Assembly (NCBI GenBank): GCA_023389545.1
Contig: JAEWEI010000161.1
Location: 1 to 8,147 of the forward strand
Direction of reading: 5' to 3'
From: Actinomycetes bacterium
Lineage (GTDB): Bacteria > Actinomycetota > Actinomycetes > Actinomycetales > Cellulomonadaceae
DNA: 8,147 bases
Position 1 is the stretch's first letter. The number at the start of each line of letters is the position of its first letter. This document shows, in pieces, positions 1-5,738 of this stretch. The notes beneath the pieces were generated by a model that was not told where the DNA came from, searched no databases, and saw only the letters and a list, made by a program, of their open reading frames with translations. Both the position numbers and the translations under genes were made by a program.

Positions 1-727
1 CTCCGGCGGCGACGTGGGCGTAGCGGCGCGCGAGACGACGCTCCCCGGCCCCGTAGGCGAAGCCCTGGCGGACGGTGGCGCGGAGGCCGTCGCGGAGCCG
101 GACGTGCACCACTGCCGCGTCGGCATACGCCAGCGGCACGCCGCTCAGCTCGATGCGCCAGCACAGGTCGGTGTCCTCGAGGCAGCGCAGGGACTCGTCG
201 AACCCGCCGACGCGCCGGAACAGGTCCGCCCGCACCCCGAGGTTGCCGGCTCCGGCATGCCGCAGGCCGGGCAGCAGGGCCGACTCCTGCAGGCCCTCCG
301 ACTGCGGCAGGACGCGCGACGCCAGCACCTCGGCGGTGTTCAGCCGTGCGCCCTCGAAGCGGCCGGCGACGAACTCGTGCCGGGTCAACGCCTCGAACAT
401 CGACTGCACCCAGCCGTCGGCGACCACGTCGTCGGCGTCGCAGAACGCCAGGCGCCGTCCGCGCGCCGCCTGGGCGCCCATGTTGCGCGCGGCAGCCGCG
501 CCTCGCCGCGCCGACGCGTCGACGACTCGCAGCGCGGGCAGCAGGTCGGCGTGGCGCCGTGCGACGTCGACAGTGCCGTCGCGCGAGCCGTTGTCCGCCA
601 GGACGACCTCCCACGAGCAGCTCGCGCGCTGGCCCGCTAGAGCGGTGAGCTGCGCGGGCAGGGTGTCCGCGGCGTCGTAGGCCGCGATCACCACCGACAG
701 GTCCACGCGGTCGTTCGACGCACCCAT
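1..727 (-). CDS. Glycosyltransferase family 2, 3' end cut by the window edge
   Basis: This is the N-terminal 242 codons of a GT-A fold glycosyltransferase that transfers a sugar from an activated donor, presumably to a lipid-linked or growing surface glycan at the cytoplasmic face of the membrane. Seen: the family 2 order of an N-terminal strand (SVVIAAYDAADTL, residues 11-23), a nucleotide-binding ADNGSRDGT (45-52), ARNMGA (80-85), the metal-binding DXD as DAD (97-99), and GGFDESLRCLEDTDLCW (174-190) with the acidic ED pair typical of the acceptor/catalytic region. The reading frame stays open to base 1, so the C-terminus is missing. The ATG at 727 is chosen because a GGGGGG tract at 734-739 lies 6 bases upstream. 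An in-frame ATG at 733 touches that tract and would leave no spacer. The gene diverges from the rightward operon and suggests the glycan locus extends leftward. Donor and acceptor cannot be told from sequence. Confidence 0.93.
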   Translation of the reverse strand, partial: MGASNDRVDLSVVIAAYDAADTLPAQLTALAGQRASCSWEVVLADNGSRDGTVDVARRHADLLPALRVVDASARRGAAAARNMGAQAARGRRLAFCDADDVVADGWVQSMFEALTRHEFVAGRFEGARLNTAEVLASRVLPQSEGLQESALLPGLRHAGAGNLGVRADLFRRVGGFDESLRCLEDTDLCWRIELSGVPLAYADAAVVHVRLRDGLRATVRQGFAYGAGERRLARRYAHVAAG

Positions 728-733
728 CGCCAT

Positions 734-739
734 CCCCCC
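734..739 (-). promoter_or_regulatory. Ribosome binding site of the leftward glycosyltransferase
   Basis: On the minus strand a run of six G lies 6 bases before the ATG at 727. It resembles a weak Shine-Dalgarno sequence, and it decides between two in-frame ATG codons (733 and 727). No better purine-rich site lies within 20 bases. Confidence 0.45.
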
Positions 740-743
740 GGAC

Positions 744-787
744 GTCCACGGCGTGCCCCGCCCACGTCGGGGGGCGGCCGTGGGGAC
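744..787. repeat. Imperfect GC-rich inverted repeat between divergent genes
   Basis: The left arm GTCCACGG (744-751) plus GCCCC (755-759) can pair with the right arm GGGGC (771-775) plus CCGT (778-781) and GGAC (784-787). A two-base bulge and a loop of about 11 bases are needed. The repeat sits just upstream of the leftward gene and has no T-run, so it does not look like an intrinsic terminator. It could be an operator, or a structure in the leader of the leftward transcript. In DNA this GC-rich, chance pairing of this quality is also possible. Confidence 0.3.
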
Positions 788-954
788 ATTCTGCGCATAT
801 GGCGCCCCCCGAGCGCCACCTCGGCAGCGTCTCGCCCGCGGGCGCCCTGGAGGCCTGCGGCTCACGCCGTGCCCGATTTCATCCCGTGAGGCATGGTTTG
901 ATGGCAATCGCCCCGATACGCTCGAGCAGATGCGCGATCCGCCCACCTGCTCCT

Positions 955-960
955 AGGAGG
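955..960 (+). promoter_or_regulatory. Strong ribosome binding site of rfbF
   Basis: AGGAGG is a perfect anti-16S match ending 4 bases before the ATG at 965. It is the strongest such site in the window and fits the first gene of an operon. It supports the 965 start over other in-frame candidates. Confidence 0.85.
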
Positions 961-964
961 CCAC

Positions 965-1771
965 ATGAGCGCCGATCCCGCCCAGATCCCCGTCGTCATC
1001 CTGTGCGGCGGCATGGGCACCCGCTTGCGCGAGGCGAGCGAGAAGCTGCCCAAGCCGCTCGTCGACATCGGTGGGCGGCCCATCCTCTGGCACATCATGA
1101 AGGCCTACGGGAACCACGGCTTCCGGCGGTTCGTGCTGGCGCTCGGGTACAAGAGCGACCTGATCAAGCAGTACTTCCTCGACTACCACCACCTGACCTC
1201 GGACTTCACGCTCAGCCTGCGCAGACCCCAGGCGCCCGTCTTCCACAACACTGCGGGCGACGAGGACTGGGAGATCACCTTCGTCGAGACCGGCCTGACC
1301 ACCGCCACCGCCTCCCGCATCCGCCGGGTCGCGCCCCACCTGGACGCCGACCGGTTCGCCCTCACCTACGGCGACGGCATCAGCGACGTCGACATCTCCG
1401 CCGCGCTCGCCCACCACCTGGCCCAGGGCCGCCTCGGCACCCTCACCGGCGTGCACCCCTCGAGCCGCTACGGCGAGATGCGGGTCGAGGGCGCGACGGT
1501 CGTCGAGTTCAACGAGAAGCCCACCCTCGCCGACGGCTGGGTCAACGGCGGCTTCTTCCTCTTCGAGCGCGAGTTCGTCGACAAGTACCTCGACGACGAC
1601 CCGACGGTGATGCTCGAGACCTCCCCCCTGCAACAGCTGGCCCGCGACCGCGAGCTGAGCGTCTACGAGCACGAGGGGTTCTGGATGGGCATGGACACGT
1701 TCCGCGACTGGACCGAGCTGAACGGCCTGTGGGATAGCGGCCGGGCGCCCTGGAAGACGTGGGAGGACTGA
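965..1771 (+). CDS. rfbF: Glucose-1-phosphate cytidylyltransferase
   Basis: This enzyme makes CDP-glucose and pyrophosphate from CTP and glucose 1-phosphate (EC 2.7.7.33), in the cytoplasm. It is the entry step to CDP-linked 3,6-dideoxy and other deoxy sugars. Seen: a nucleotidyltransferase signature GGMGTRL (15-21) followed by KLPKPLVDIGGRPILWHI (27-44) with the usual basic residues, GYKSDLIKQYF (61-71), the metal-site YGDG (135-138) followed by DVD (141-143), EKP (184-186), NGGFF (194-198), FWMGMDT (239-245), and the RfbF-type C-terminus GLWDSGRAPWKTWE (254-267). The 268 residues are close to the roughly 257 of the enterobacterial enzyme, with a slightly longer N-terminus. These motifs, especially the LWHIMK and APWKTWE segments, distinguish it from the thymidylyltransferase RmlA. 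It is the first gene of the rightward operon, and its stop is 2 bases before the next start. The odd point is that no CDP-glucose 4,6-dehydratase gene follows. Confidence 0.95.
   Translation: MSADPAQIPVVILCGGMGTRLREASEKLPKPLVDIGGRPILWHIMKAYGNHGFRRFVLALGYKSDLIKQYFLDYHHLTSDFTLSLRRPQAPVFHNTAGDEDWEITFVETGLTTATASRIRRVAPHLDADRFALTYGDGISDVDISAALAHHLAQGRLGTLTGVHPSSRYGEMRVEGATVVEFNEKPTLADGWVNGGFFLFEREFVDKYLDDDPTVMLETSPLQQLARDRELSVYEHEGFWMGMDTFRDWTELNGLWDSGRAPWKTWED
1762..1766 (+). promoter_or_regulatory. Ribosome binding site that sets the SDR gene start
   Basis: GGAGG lies inside the last codons of rfbF and ends 7 bases before the GTG at 1774. An in-frame GTG at 1759 lies upstream of this site and would add five residues (MGGLS) ahead of the Rossmann strand. 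The 1774 start is therefore preferred. Confidence 0.75.
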
Positions 1772-1773
1772 GC

Positions 1774-2802
1774 GTGCGCGTGCTGGTCACAGGAACAGAG
1801 GGCTACCTGGGCAGCCTGCTCGCGCCGACGCTGACAGCGCGGGGCCACGAGGTGACCGGCCTGGACACCGGCTACTACCGGGCGGGATGGCTGTGCCACA
1901 CCGCCGGGGAGCAGCCACGCACACTGGTCAAGGACATCCGGCACGTCACCGCCGAGGACCTGGCGGGGCAGGACGCGGTGGTGCACCTCGCCGAGCTGTC
2001 GAACGACCCGATCGGGGACCTGATCGGGGACGTGACAGCCGACATCAACCACCACGGCACGGTGCGCCTGGCCCGCATGGCCAAGGCGGCGGGCGTGGAG
2101 CGCTTCGTGCACATGTCCTCGTGCAGCGTGTACGGGGTGGCCGCCGGCGTCGTCGACGAGGACAGCCCCATCGACCCGCAGACCGCCTACGCGCGGTGCA
2201 AGGCGCTCGTGGAGCAGGACGTTGGCGCGCTGGCCGACGACGACTTCAGCCCCACTTTCCTGCGCAACGCGACGGCGTTCGGCGCCTCGCCGCGGATGCG
2301 CTTCGACATCGTGCTCAACAACCTCGCGGGGCTCGCGTGGACCACCCACCGGATCGCGATGACCAGCGACGGGACCCCGTGGCGGCCGTTGGTGCACGGG
2401 CTCGACATCGCCAAGGCGGTGCGCGCGGTGCTCGACGCGCCCCGGCAGGCCGTGCACCGCCAGGTGCTCAACGTCGGCAGCGAGCGCAACACGTGCACGG
2501 TGCGCCAGGTCGCCGAGATCGTCGCCGCCGAGTTCGCCGGCTGCGAGCTGGCCTTCGGCCCGCCGAGCGCCGACAACCGCAGCTACCGGGTGTCCTTCGA
2601 GAAGATCCGCGACGTGCTGCCCGGATACGACGCCGACTGGGACGTCGCGGCGGGCGCCGCCCAGCTCCACCGAGTCTTCGAGGCCGTGGCGCTCGACGAC
2701 GAGACGTTCACCGGGCGCGGGCACACCCGCCTCAAGCAGATCGAGCACCTGCTCAAGACCGGCCAGGTCGACGAGCGGCTGTTCTGGACGGCAGCGCTGT
2801 GA
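1774..2802 (+). CDS. Extended SDR-family NAD(P)-dependent sugar epimerase/reductase
   Basis: This is a 342-residue extended short-chain dehydrogenase, likely acting on a nucleotide-linked sugar (CDP-linked by context) in the cytoplasm. Seen: the cofactor-binding TGTEGYLG (6-13), a dinucleotide-binding acidic residue ending the second strand (GLDTGYY, 29-35), HLAELSNDP (71-79), the active-site strand MSSCSVYG (114-121), the catalytic YARCK (Tyr139, Lys143), RPLVHGLDIA (204-213), QVLNVGS (230-236) and a C-terminal RLKQIEHLL (319-327) ahead of a final LFW. Dehydratases such as RmlB carry an Asp-Glu pair after the active-site Thr, and RfbG-type enzymes carry Asp-Lys in that region. Here the strand reads Ser-Cys-Ser, which favours an epimerase or 4-ketoreductase. 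The start GTG was chosen for its GGAGG. The gap to rfbF is 2 bases, so the two are probably co-translated. Exact reaction and substrate are unknown. A role as a divergent dehydratase is not excluded. Confidence 0.88.
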   Translation: MRVLVTGTEGYLGSLLAPTLTARGHEVTGLDTGYYRAGWLCHTAGEQPRTLVKDIRHVTAEDLAGQDAVVHLAELSNDPIGDLIGDVTADINHHGTVRLARMAKAAGVERFVHMSSCSVYGVAAGVVDEDSPIDPQTAYARCKALVEQDVGALADDDFSPTFLRNATAFGASPRMRFDIVLNNLAGLAWTTHRIAMTSDGTPWRPLVHGLDIAKAVRAVLDAPRQAVHRQVLNVGSERNTCTVRQVAEIVAAEFAGCELAFGPPSADNRSYRVSFEKIRDVLPGYDADWDVAAGAAQLHRVFEAVALDDETFTGRGHTRLKQIEHLLKTGQVDERLFWTAAL

Positions 2803-2818
2803 TCGGGACGGGGGCACT

Positions 2819-3361
2819 GTGAGGTACACGACGACAGCTGTGGACGGGGTGCTCATCGTGGACCTCGAGCCGCTCACCGATGACCGGGGGTTCTTCGCCC
2901 GCGCGTTCGACGTCATGGAGTTCACCCGCAACGGCCTCGACGCGCATGTCGCGCAGGCGAACGTGTCCTTCAACCACCGGGCGGGCACCGTGCGCGGCAT
3001 GCACCGGCAGACGCCGCCCCACGCGGAGGCCAAGCTCGTGCGCTGCACCGCGGGGGCGATCGTCGACGTCGCGCTCGACGTCCGCCCCGACTCCCCCACC
3101 CACGGGCAGCACGTGATGGTCGAGCTCAGCGCGGCCAACCGCACCGCGCTGTTCGTCCCGCCCTACGTGGCCCACGGGTACCAGACGCTTGTCGACGACA
3201 CAGAGGTGGTCTACCAGGTCAGCGGCCCGTATGTGCCTGGCGCCGAGCAGGGCTTCCGCTACGACGACGAGGCGTTCGCGATTACCTGGCCGCTTCCGGT
3301 GACTGTGGTGTCGGCGAAGGACGCGGCGTGGCCGCTGGGCGCCGAGCAGGTGGCGCGATGA
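2819..3361 (+). CDS. RmlC-like nucleotide-sugar 3,5-epimerase (cupin fold)
   Basis: This 180-residue protein belongs to the dTDP-4-dehydrorhamnose 3,5-epimerase family, which inverts C3 and/or C5 of a 4-keto-6-deoxy nucleotide sugar. Seen: DRGFFARAF (22-30), RGMH with the expected base His62, Lys72 in HAEAKLVRC, Asp83 in IVDVALDVR, VPPYVAHGY (113-121) with His119, the expected general-acid Tyr132, and Asp168 in SAKDAAWPL. These match the family's catalytic positions almost number for number, so the enzyme should be active. The usual Tyr of RGLHYQ is replaced by Arg63. The length is typical. The GTG start has a purine-rich GGGACGGGGG (2805-2814) before it and follows the SDR stop by 16 bases. 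The rfbF neighbour suggests a CDP-linked rather than dTDP-linked substrate, which is an inference. Whether it acts at C3, C5 or both cannot be decided. The end overlaps the next gene in an ATGA. Confidence 0.9.
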   Translation: MRYTTTAVDGVLIVDLEPLTDDRGFFARAFDVMEFTRNGLDAHVAQANVSFNHRAGTVRGMHRQTPPHAEAKLVRCTAGAIVDVALDVRPDSPTHGQHVMVELSAANRTALFVPPYVAHGYQTLVDDTEVVYQVSGPYVPGAEQGFRYDDEAFAITWPLPVTVVSAKDAAWPLGAEQVAR

Positions 3362-4653
3362 TCGTCGTCGACACGCTGCTGCGCCAACGCCAGGTGGACG
3401 GCCGCCCGGTGCGCGTCGCGATCGTGGGCGCGGGGTTCATGGGCCGTGGCCTGGTCAACCAGATCGTGAACTCCGTGCCGGGCATGCAGGTGTCGGTGAT
3501 CGTCGCACGCAAGCCCGAGCAGGGCGTGCGCGCCTTCGTCGAGGCCGGGTTGGACGAGGTGCGGGAGGTCGACAGCCCGGCGGCGCTGGACCGCGCTGCC
3601 GCCGCCGGAATCGCCGCCGTCACCGCCGATCCCACCACAGCGACCCGGTCGCACTGCGTCGACGTGGTGGTGGACGTGACGGGCGCCGTGGAGCACGGCG
3701 CCCGCGTGGCCCTCGAGTGCATCGCGCAGGGCAAGCACTTGGTGCTCATGAACGCCGAGGTGGACGCCACCGTGGGGCCCGAGCTGGCGCGTCGCGCCGA
3801 GGCGGCGGGCATCGTCTACACGGGATGCGACGGCGACCAGCCGGGAGTGCAGCTCAACCTGCACCGGTTCGTGCGGGGCATCGGGCTGACCCCGCTCGTC
3901 GCGGGCAACGTCAAGGGCCTGCAGGACCCGTACCGCACGCCCACCACGCAGCGCTCGTTCGCTGAGCGCTGGGGGCAGGACGCCCACATGGTCACGAGCT
4001 TCGCGGACGGCACCAAGATCAGCGTCGAGCAGGCCATCGTGGCCAACGCCACCGGGATGACGGTGCACAAGCGCGGCATGCTCGGCCGCGACCACGCCGG
4101 CCACGTCGACGAGCTGACCACGCGGTATGACGTGGAAGAGCTGCGCGCGATGGGCGGGGCCGTCGACTACGTCGTGGGCGCCCGGCCCGGGCCCGGCGTG
4201 TACGTGCTGGCGACCCACGACGACCCGCGCCAACGGCACTACCTGGAGCTCTACAAGCTCGGGACCGGCCCGCTGTACAGCTTCTACGCGCCCTACCACC
4301 TGTGCCACTTCGAGGTGCCGACCACCATCGCGCGGGCCGCGCTGCTGGGCGACGCCGCCATCCGGCCGCTCGGGCCGCCGGTGGTCGAGGTCGTCGCCAC
4401 GGCCAAGCGCGACCTGTCCGCCGGCGCCGTGCTCGACGGGCTGGGCGGCTACGACTACTACGGCCAGGCGGAGACCGCGTCCACGACCCGGCGTGAGCGC
4501 CTGCTGCCGGTGGGCGTCGCCGAGGGCTGCGTGCTCCGCGAGGACGTGAAGCAGGACGCGACGCTCACCTATGACGATGTCGACCTGCCGCCCGGGCGGC
4601 TCGTCGACCTGCTCCGGGCCGAGCAGGCCATGCTGTCGAGGAGCACCCGATGA
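3358..4653 (+). CDS. NAD(P)-dependent oxidoreductase with C-terminal SAF-like domain
   Basis: This 431-residue protein resembles the predicted homoserine-dehydrogenase-like family that carries a C-terminal SAF domain (COG4091, from memory). Seen: a Rossmann strand VRVAIVGAGFMGRG (18-31), a second conserved part DVVVDVTGA (102-110) and NAEVDATVGPEL (132-143), TGCDGDQPG (155-163), a central region with VANATGM (228-234) and VVGARPGPGVYV (272-283), and a C-terminal SAF-like part of about 90 residues (roughly 340-431) containing ATAKRDLSAG and LPVGVAEG. No transmembrane segment is evident. The ATG at 3358 overlaps the upstream stop as ATGA and is preceded by AGGTGG (3348-3353). A GTG at 3328 in frame would add ten poorly conserved-looking residues inside the upstream gene. 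Its place in a nucleotide-sugar operon suggests oxidation or reduction of a sugar intermediate rather than amino-acid metabolism. That is inference, and the reaction is not known. Confidence 0.85.
   Translation: MIVVDTLLRQRQVDGRPVRVAIVGAGFMGRGLVNQIVNSVPGMQVSVIVARKPEQGVRAFVEAGLDEVREVDSPAALDRAAAAGIAAVTADPTTATRSHCVDVVVDVTGAVEHGARVALECIAQGKHLVLMNAEVDATVGPELARRAEAAGIVYTGCDGDQPGVQLNLHRFVRGIGLTPLVAGNVKGLQDPYRTPTTQRSFAERWGQDAHMVTSFADGTKISVEQAIVANATGMTVHKRGMLGRDHAGHVDELTTRYDVEELRAMGGAVDYVVGARPGPGVYVLATHDDPRQRHYLELYKLGTGPLYSFYAPYHLCHFEVPTTIARAALLGDAAIRPLGPPVVEVVATAKRDLSAGAVLDGLGGYDYYGQAETASTTRRERLLPVGVAEGCVLREDVKQDATLTYDDVDLPPGRLVDLLRAEQAMLSRSTR
4638..4643 (+). promoter_or_regulatory. Ribosome binding site of the WbsX-type gene
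   Basis: GAGGAG lies within the last codons of the SAF-domain oxidoreductase gene and ends 6 bases before the ATG at 4650. With the ATGA overlap it supports reinitiation or coupled translation from the sugar module into the glycan-assembly module. Confidence 0.7.
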
Positions 4654-5738
4654 GCGCGTTGCGGGCCCGGGCCGTCGCCTTCTACCTGCCGCAGTACCAC
4701 CCGGTCCCCGAGAACGACGAGTGGTGGGGGCCCGGCTTCACCGAGTGGACCAACACCGCGCGCGCCCGCCCGCTGTTCCCGGGTCACCGGCAGCCCACCC
4801 TGCCCGCCGATCTGGGCTTCTACGACCTGCGGCTGCCGGAGGCGCGGGCGGCGCAGAGCGCCCTGGCCCGCGAGCACGGCGTCGAGGCGTTCGTGTACTG
4901 GCACTACTGGTTCGGCAACGGATCGCGCATGCTGGAGCGGCCGTTCGCGGAGGTGCTCAAGACCGGCGAGCCGGAGATCTCGTTCTGCCTCGCGTGGGCC
5001 AACCAGACGTGGAGCGGCATCTGGCACGGCGCCGCCGATCGCGTGCTCAAGGAGCAGCTCTACCCCGGGCCGGAGGACGACCGCGCGCACTTCGAGGCAG
5101 TGCTGCCGGCATTCCGCGACGAGCGGTACCTGCGCGTCGACGACCGCCCGGTCTTCTACGTCTTCCGCCCCGAGGACCTGCCCGACGCGGCCGCGTTCGT
5201 CGACAGGTGGCAGGCCATGGCGCGTGCCGCCGGGCTGCCGGGCCTCTACCTGGTGGCCGAGGTCGCCGACCTGCTCGGCGCCGGGCCGCGGTTCTCCGGC
5301 GTGGACGCGGCGGGCTTCGACGCGGGCGCCTACATCCGGATGCCAGTGGACATCACGCGGCTGGCCACCCTGCGGATGCGCGCCGCGCGCAAGCTGCTGC
5401 GCTGGCCGGAGATCTACCCGCATGCCCCGCTCCCGGCGCCGCTGCCCACGACCTCGGCCCGGCTCCAGCCGAGTGTGTTCCCCAACTGGGACAACACCCC
5501 GCGCTCGGGCCGCCGGGGGCTCGCGATCACCGGCTCCACCCCGGAGGTGTTCGGCGCGCATGTGCGCCAGGCGGTGGCCACGCTCGGCGACCGGCCGCCG
5601 CAGGAGCGGTTCCTGTGGGTGAAGTCATGGAACGAGTGGGCGGAGGGCAACCACCTGGAGCCGGACCTGCGGCACGGGCGCGGCTGGCTCGAGGCGCTGC
5701 GCGACGGGCTGACCGCAGGCGGGCCCGCCGATGGGTGA
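4650..5738 (+). CDS. WbsX-type protein (GH99-like), putative glycan assembly enzyme
   Basis: This 362-residue protein has the hallmarks of the WbsX family (Pfam Glyco_tran_WbsX, related to glycoside hydrolase family 99), found in O-antigen and other polysaccharide loci. Seen: AFYLPQYHPVPEND (10-23), WWGPGFTEW (25-33), FVYWHYWF (81-88), LAWANQTWSG (114-123), RPVFYVFRP (166-174), PNWDNTPR (278-285) and KSWNEWAEGNHLEPD (325-339) with conserved Glu and Trp residues. The length is usual for the family, and no signal peptide or membrane segment is seen, so it should be cytoplasmic. The family is commonly called glycosyltransferase on the basis of gene context, while its fold relation is to a glycosidase family. 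Whether it transfers or hydrolyses is therefore open. The start shares ATGA with the upstream stop, and the end overlaps the next gene by 8 bases. Confidence 0.92.
   Translation: MSALRARAVAFYLPQYHPVPENDEWWGPGFTEWTNTARARPLFPGHRQPTLPADLGFYDLRLPEARAAQSALAREHGVEAFVYWHYWFGNGSRMLERPFAEVLKTGEPEISFCLAWANQTWSGIWHGAADRVLKEQLYPGPEDDRAHFEAVLPAFRDERYLRVDDRPVFYVFRPEDLPDAAAFVDRWQAMARAAGLPGLYLVAEVADLLGAGPRFSGVDAAGFDAGAYIRMPVDITRLATLRMRAARKLLRWPEIYPHAPLPAPLPTTSARLQPSVFPNWDNTPRSGRRGLAITGSTPEVFGAHVRQAVATLGDRPPQERFLWVKSWNEWAEGNHLEPDLRHGRGWLEALRDGLTAGGPADG

Larger units (their letters stand above)
734..964. promoter_or_regulatory. Divergent intergenic region, probable promoters in both directions
   Basis: About 230 bases separate the leftward glycosyltransferase from the rightward rfbF operon, and no convincing gene lies in it. 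It should hold promoters for both units. The stretch 871-925 is less GC-rich than its surroundings and contains TTGATG (898-903) and TACGCT (917-922), but they are only 13 bases apart, so they are not a convincing -35/-10 pair. On the minus strand the AT-richer patch around 786-800 could hold the leftward promoter. Neither promoter can be fixed by reading alone. The inverted repeat at 744-787 is listed separately. Confidence 0.5.

Noticed and set aside
14..640. A 208-codon open frame on the plus strand at the left edge
   Set aside because: The opposite strand encodes a clear GT2 with DAD and ED motifs over the same bases. The plus-strand translation is low complexity and unrecognisable.
898..922. 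TTGATG and TACGCT as a -35/-10 promoter
   Set aside because: The spacer is 13 bases, well short of the usual 16 to 18, so this is not reported as a promoter.
799..1737. A 312-codon plus-strand frame starting in the intergenic region
   Set aside because: It overlaps rfbF in another frame, is dominated by Arg, Pro and His, and lacks a ribosome binding site. It is a shadow of rfbF.
1663..3144. A 493-codon open frame on the minus strand
   Set aside because: It lies antisense to the SDR and RmlC-like genes, whose motifs are unmistakable. The minus-strand translation has no recognisable domain and the biased composition typical of GC-rich shadow frames.
4181..4200. A GC-rich palindrome around GGCCCGGGCC
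   Set aside because: It lies within the coding sequence for GARPGPG of the SAF-domain protein and is explained by Pro-Gly codons in GC-rich DNA. There is no sign of a regulatory site.
3259..4308. A 349-codon open frame on the minus strand
   Set aside because: Antisense to the SAF-domain oxidoreductase. It is rich in His, Val, Arg and Ala with no motif, as expected for the complement of a high-GC gene.
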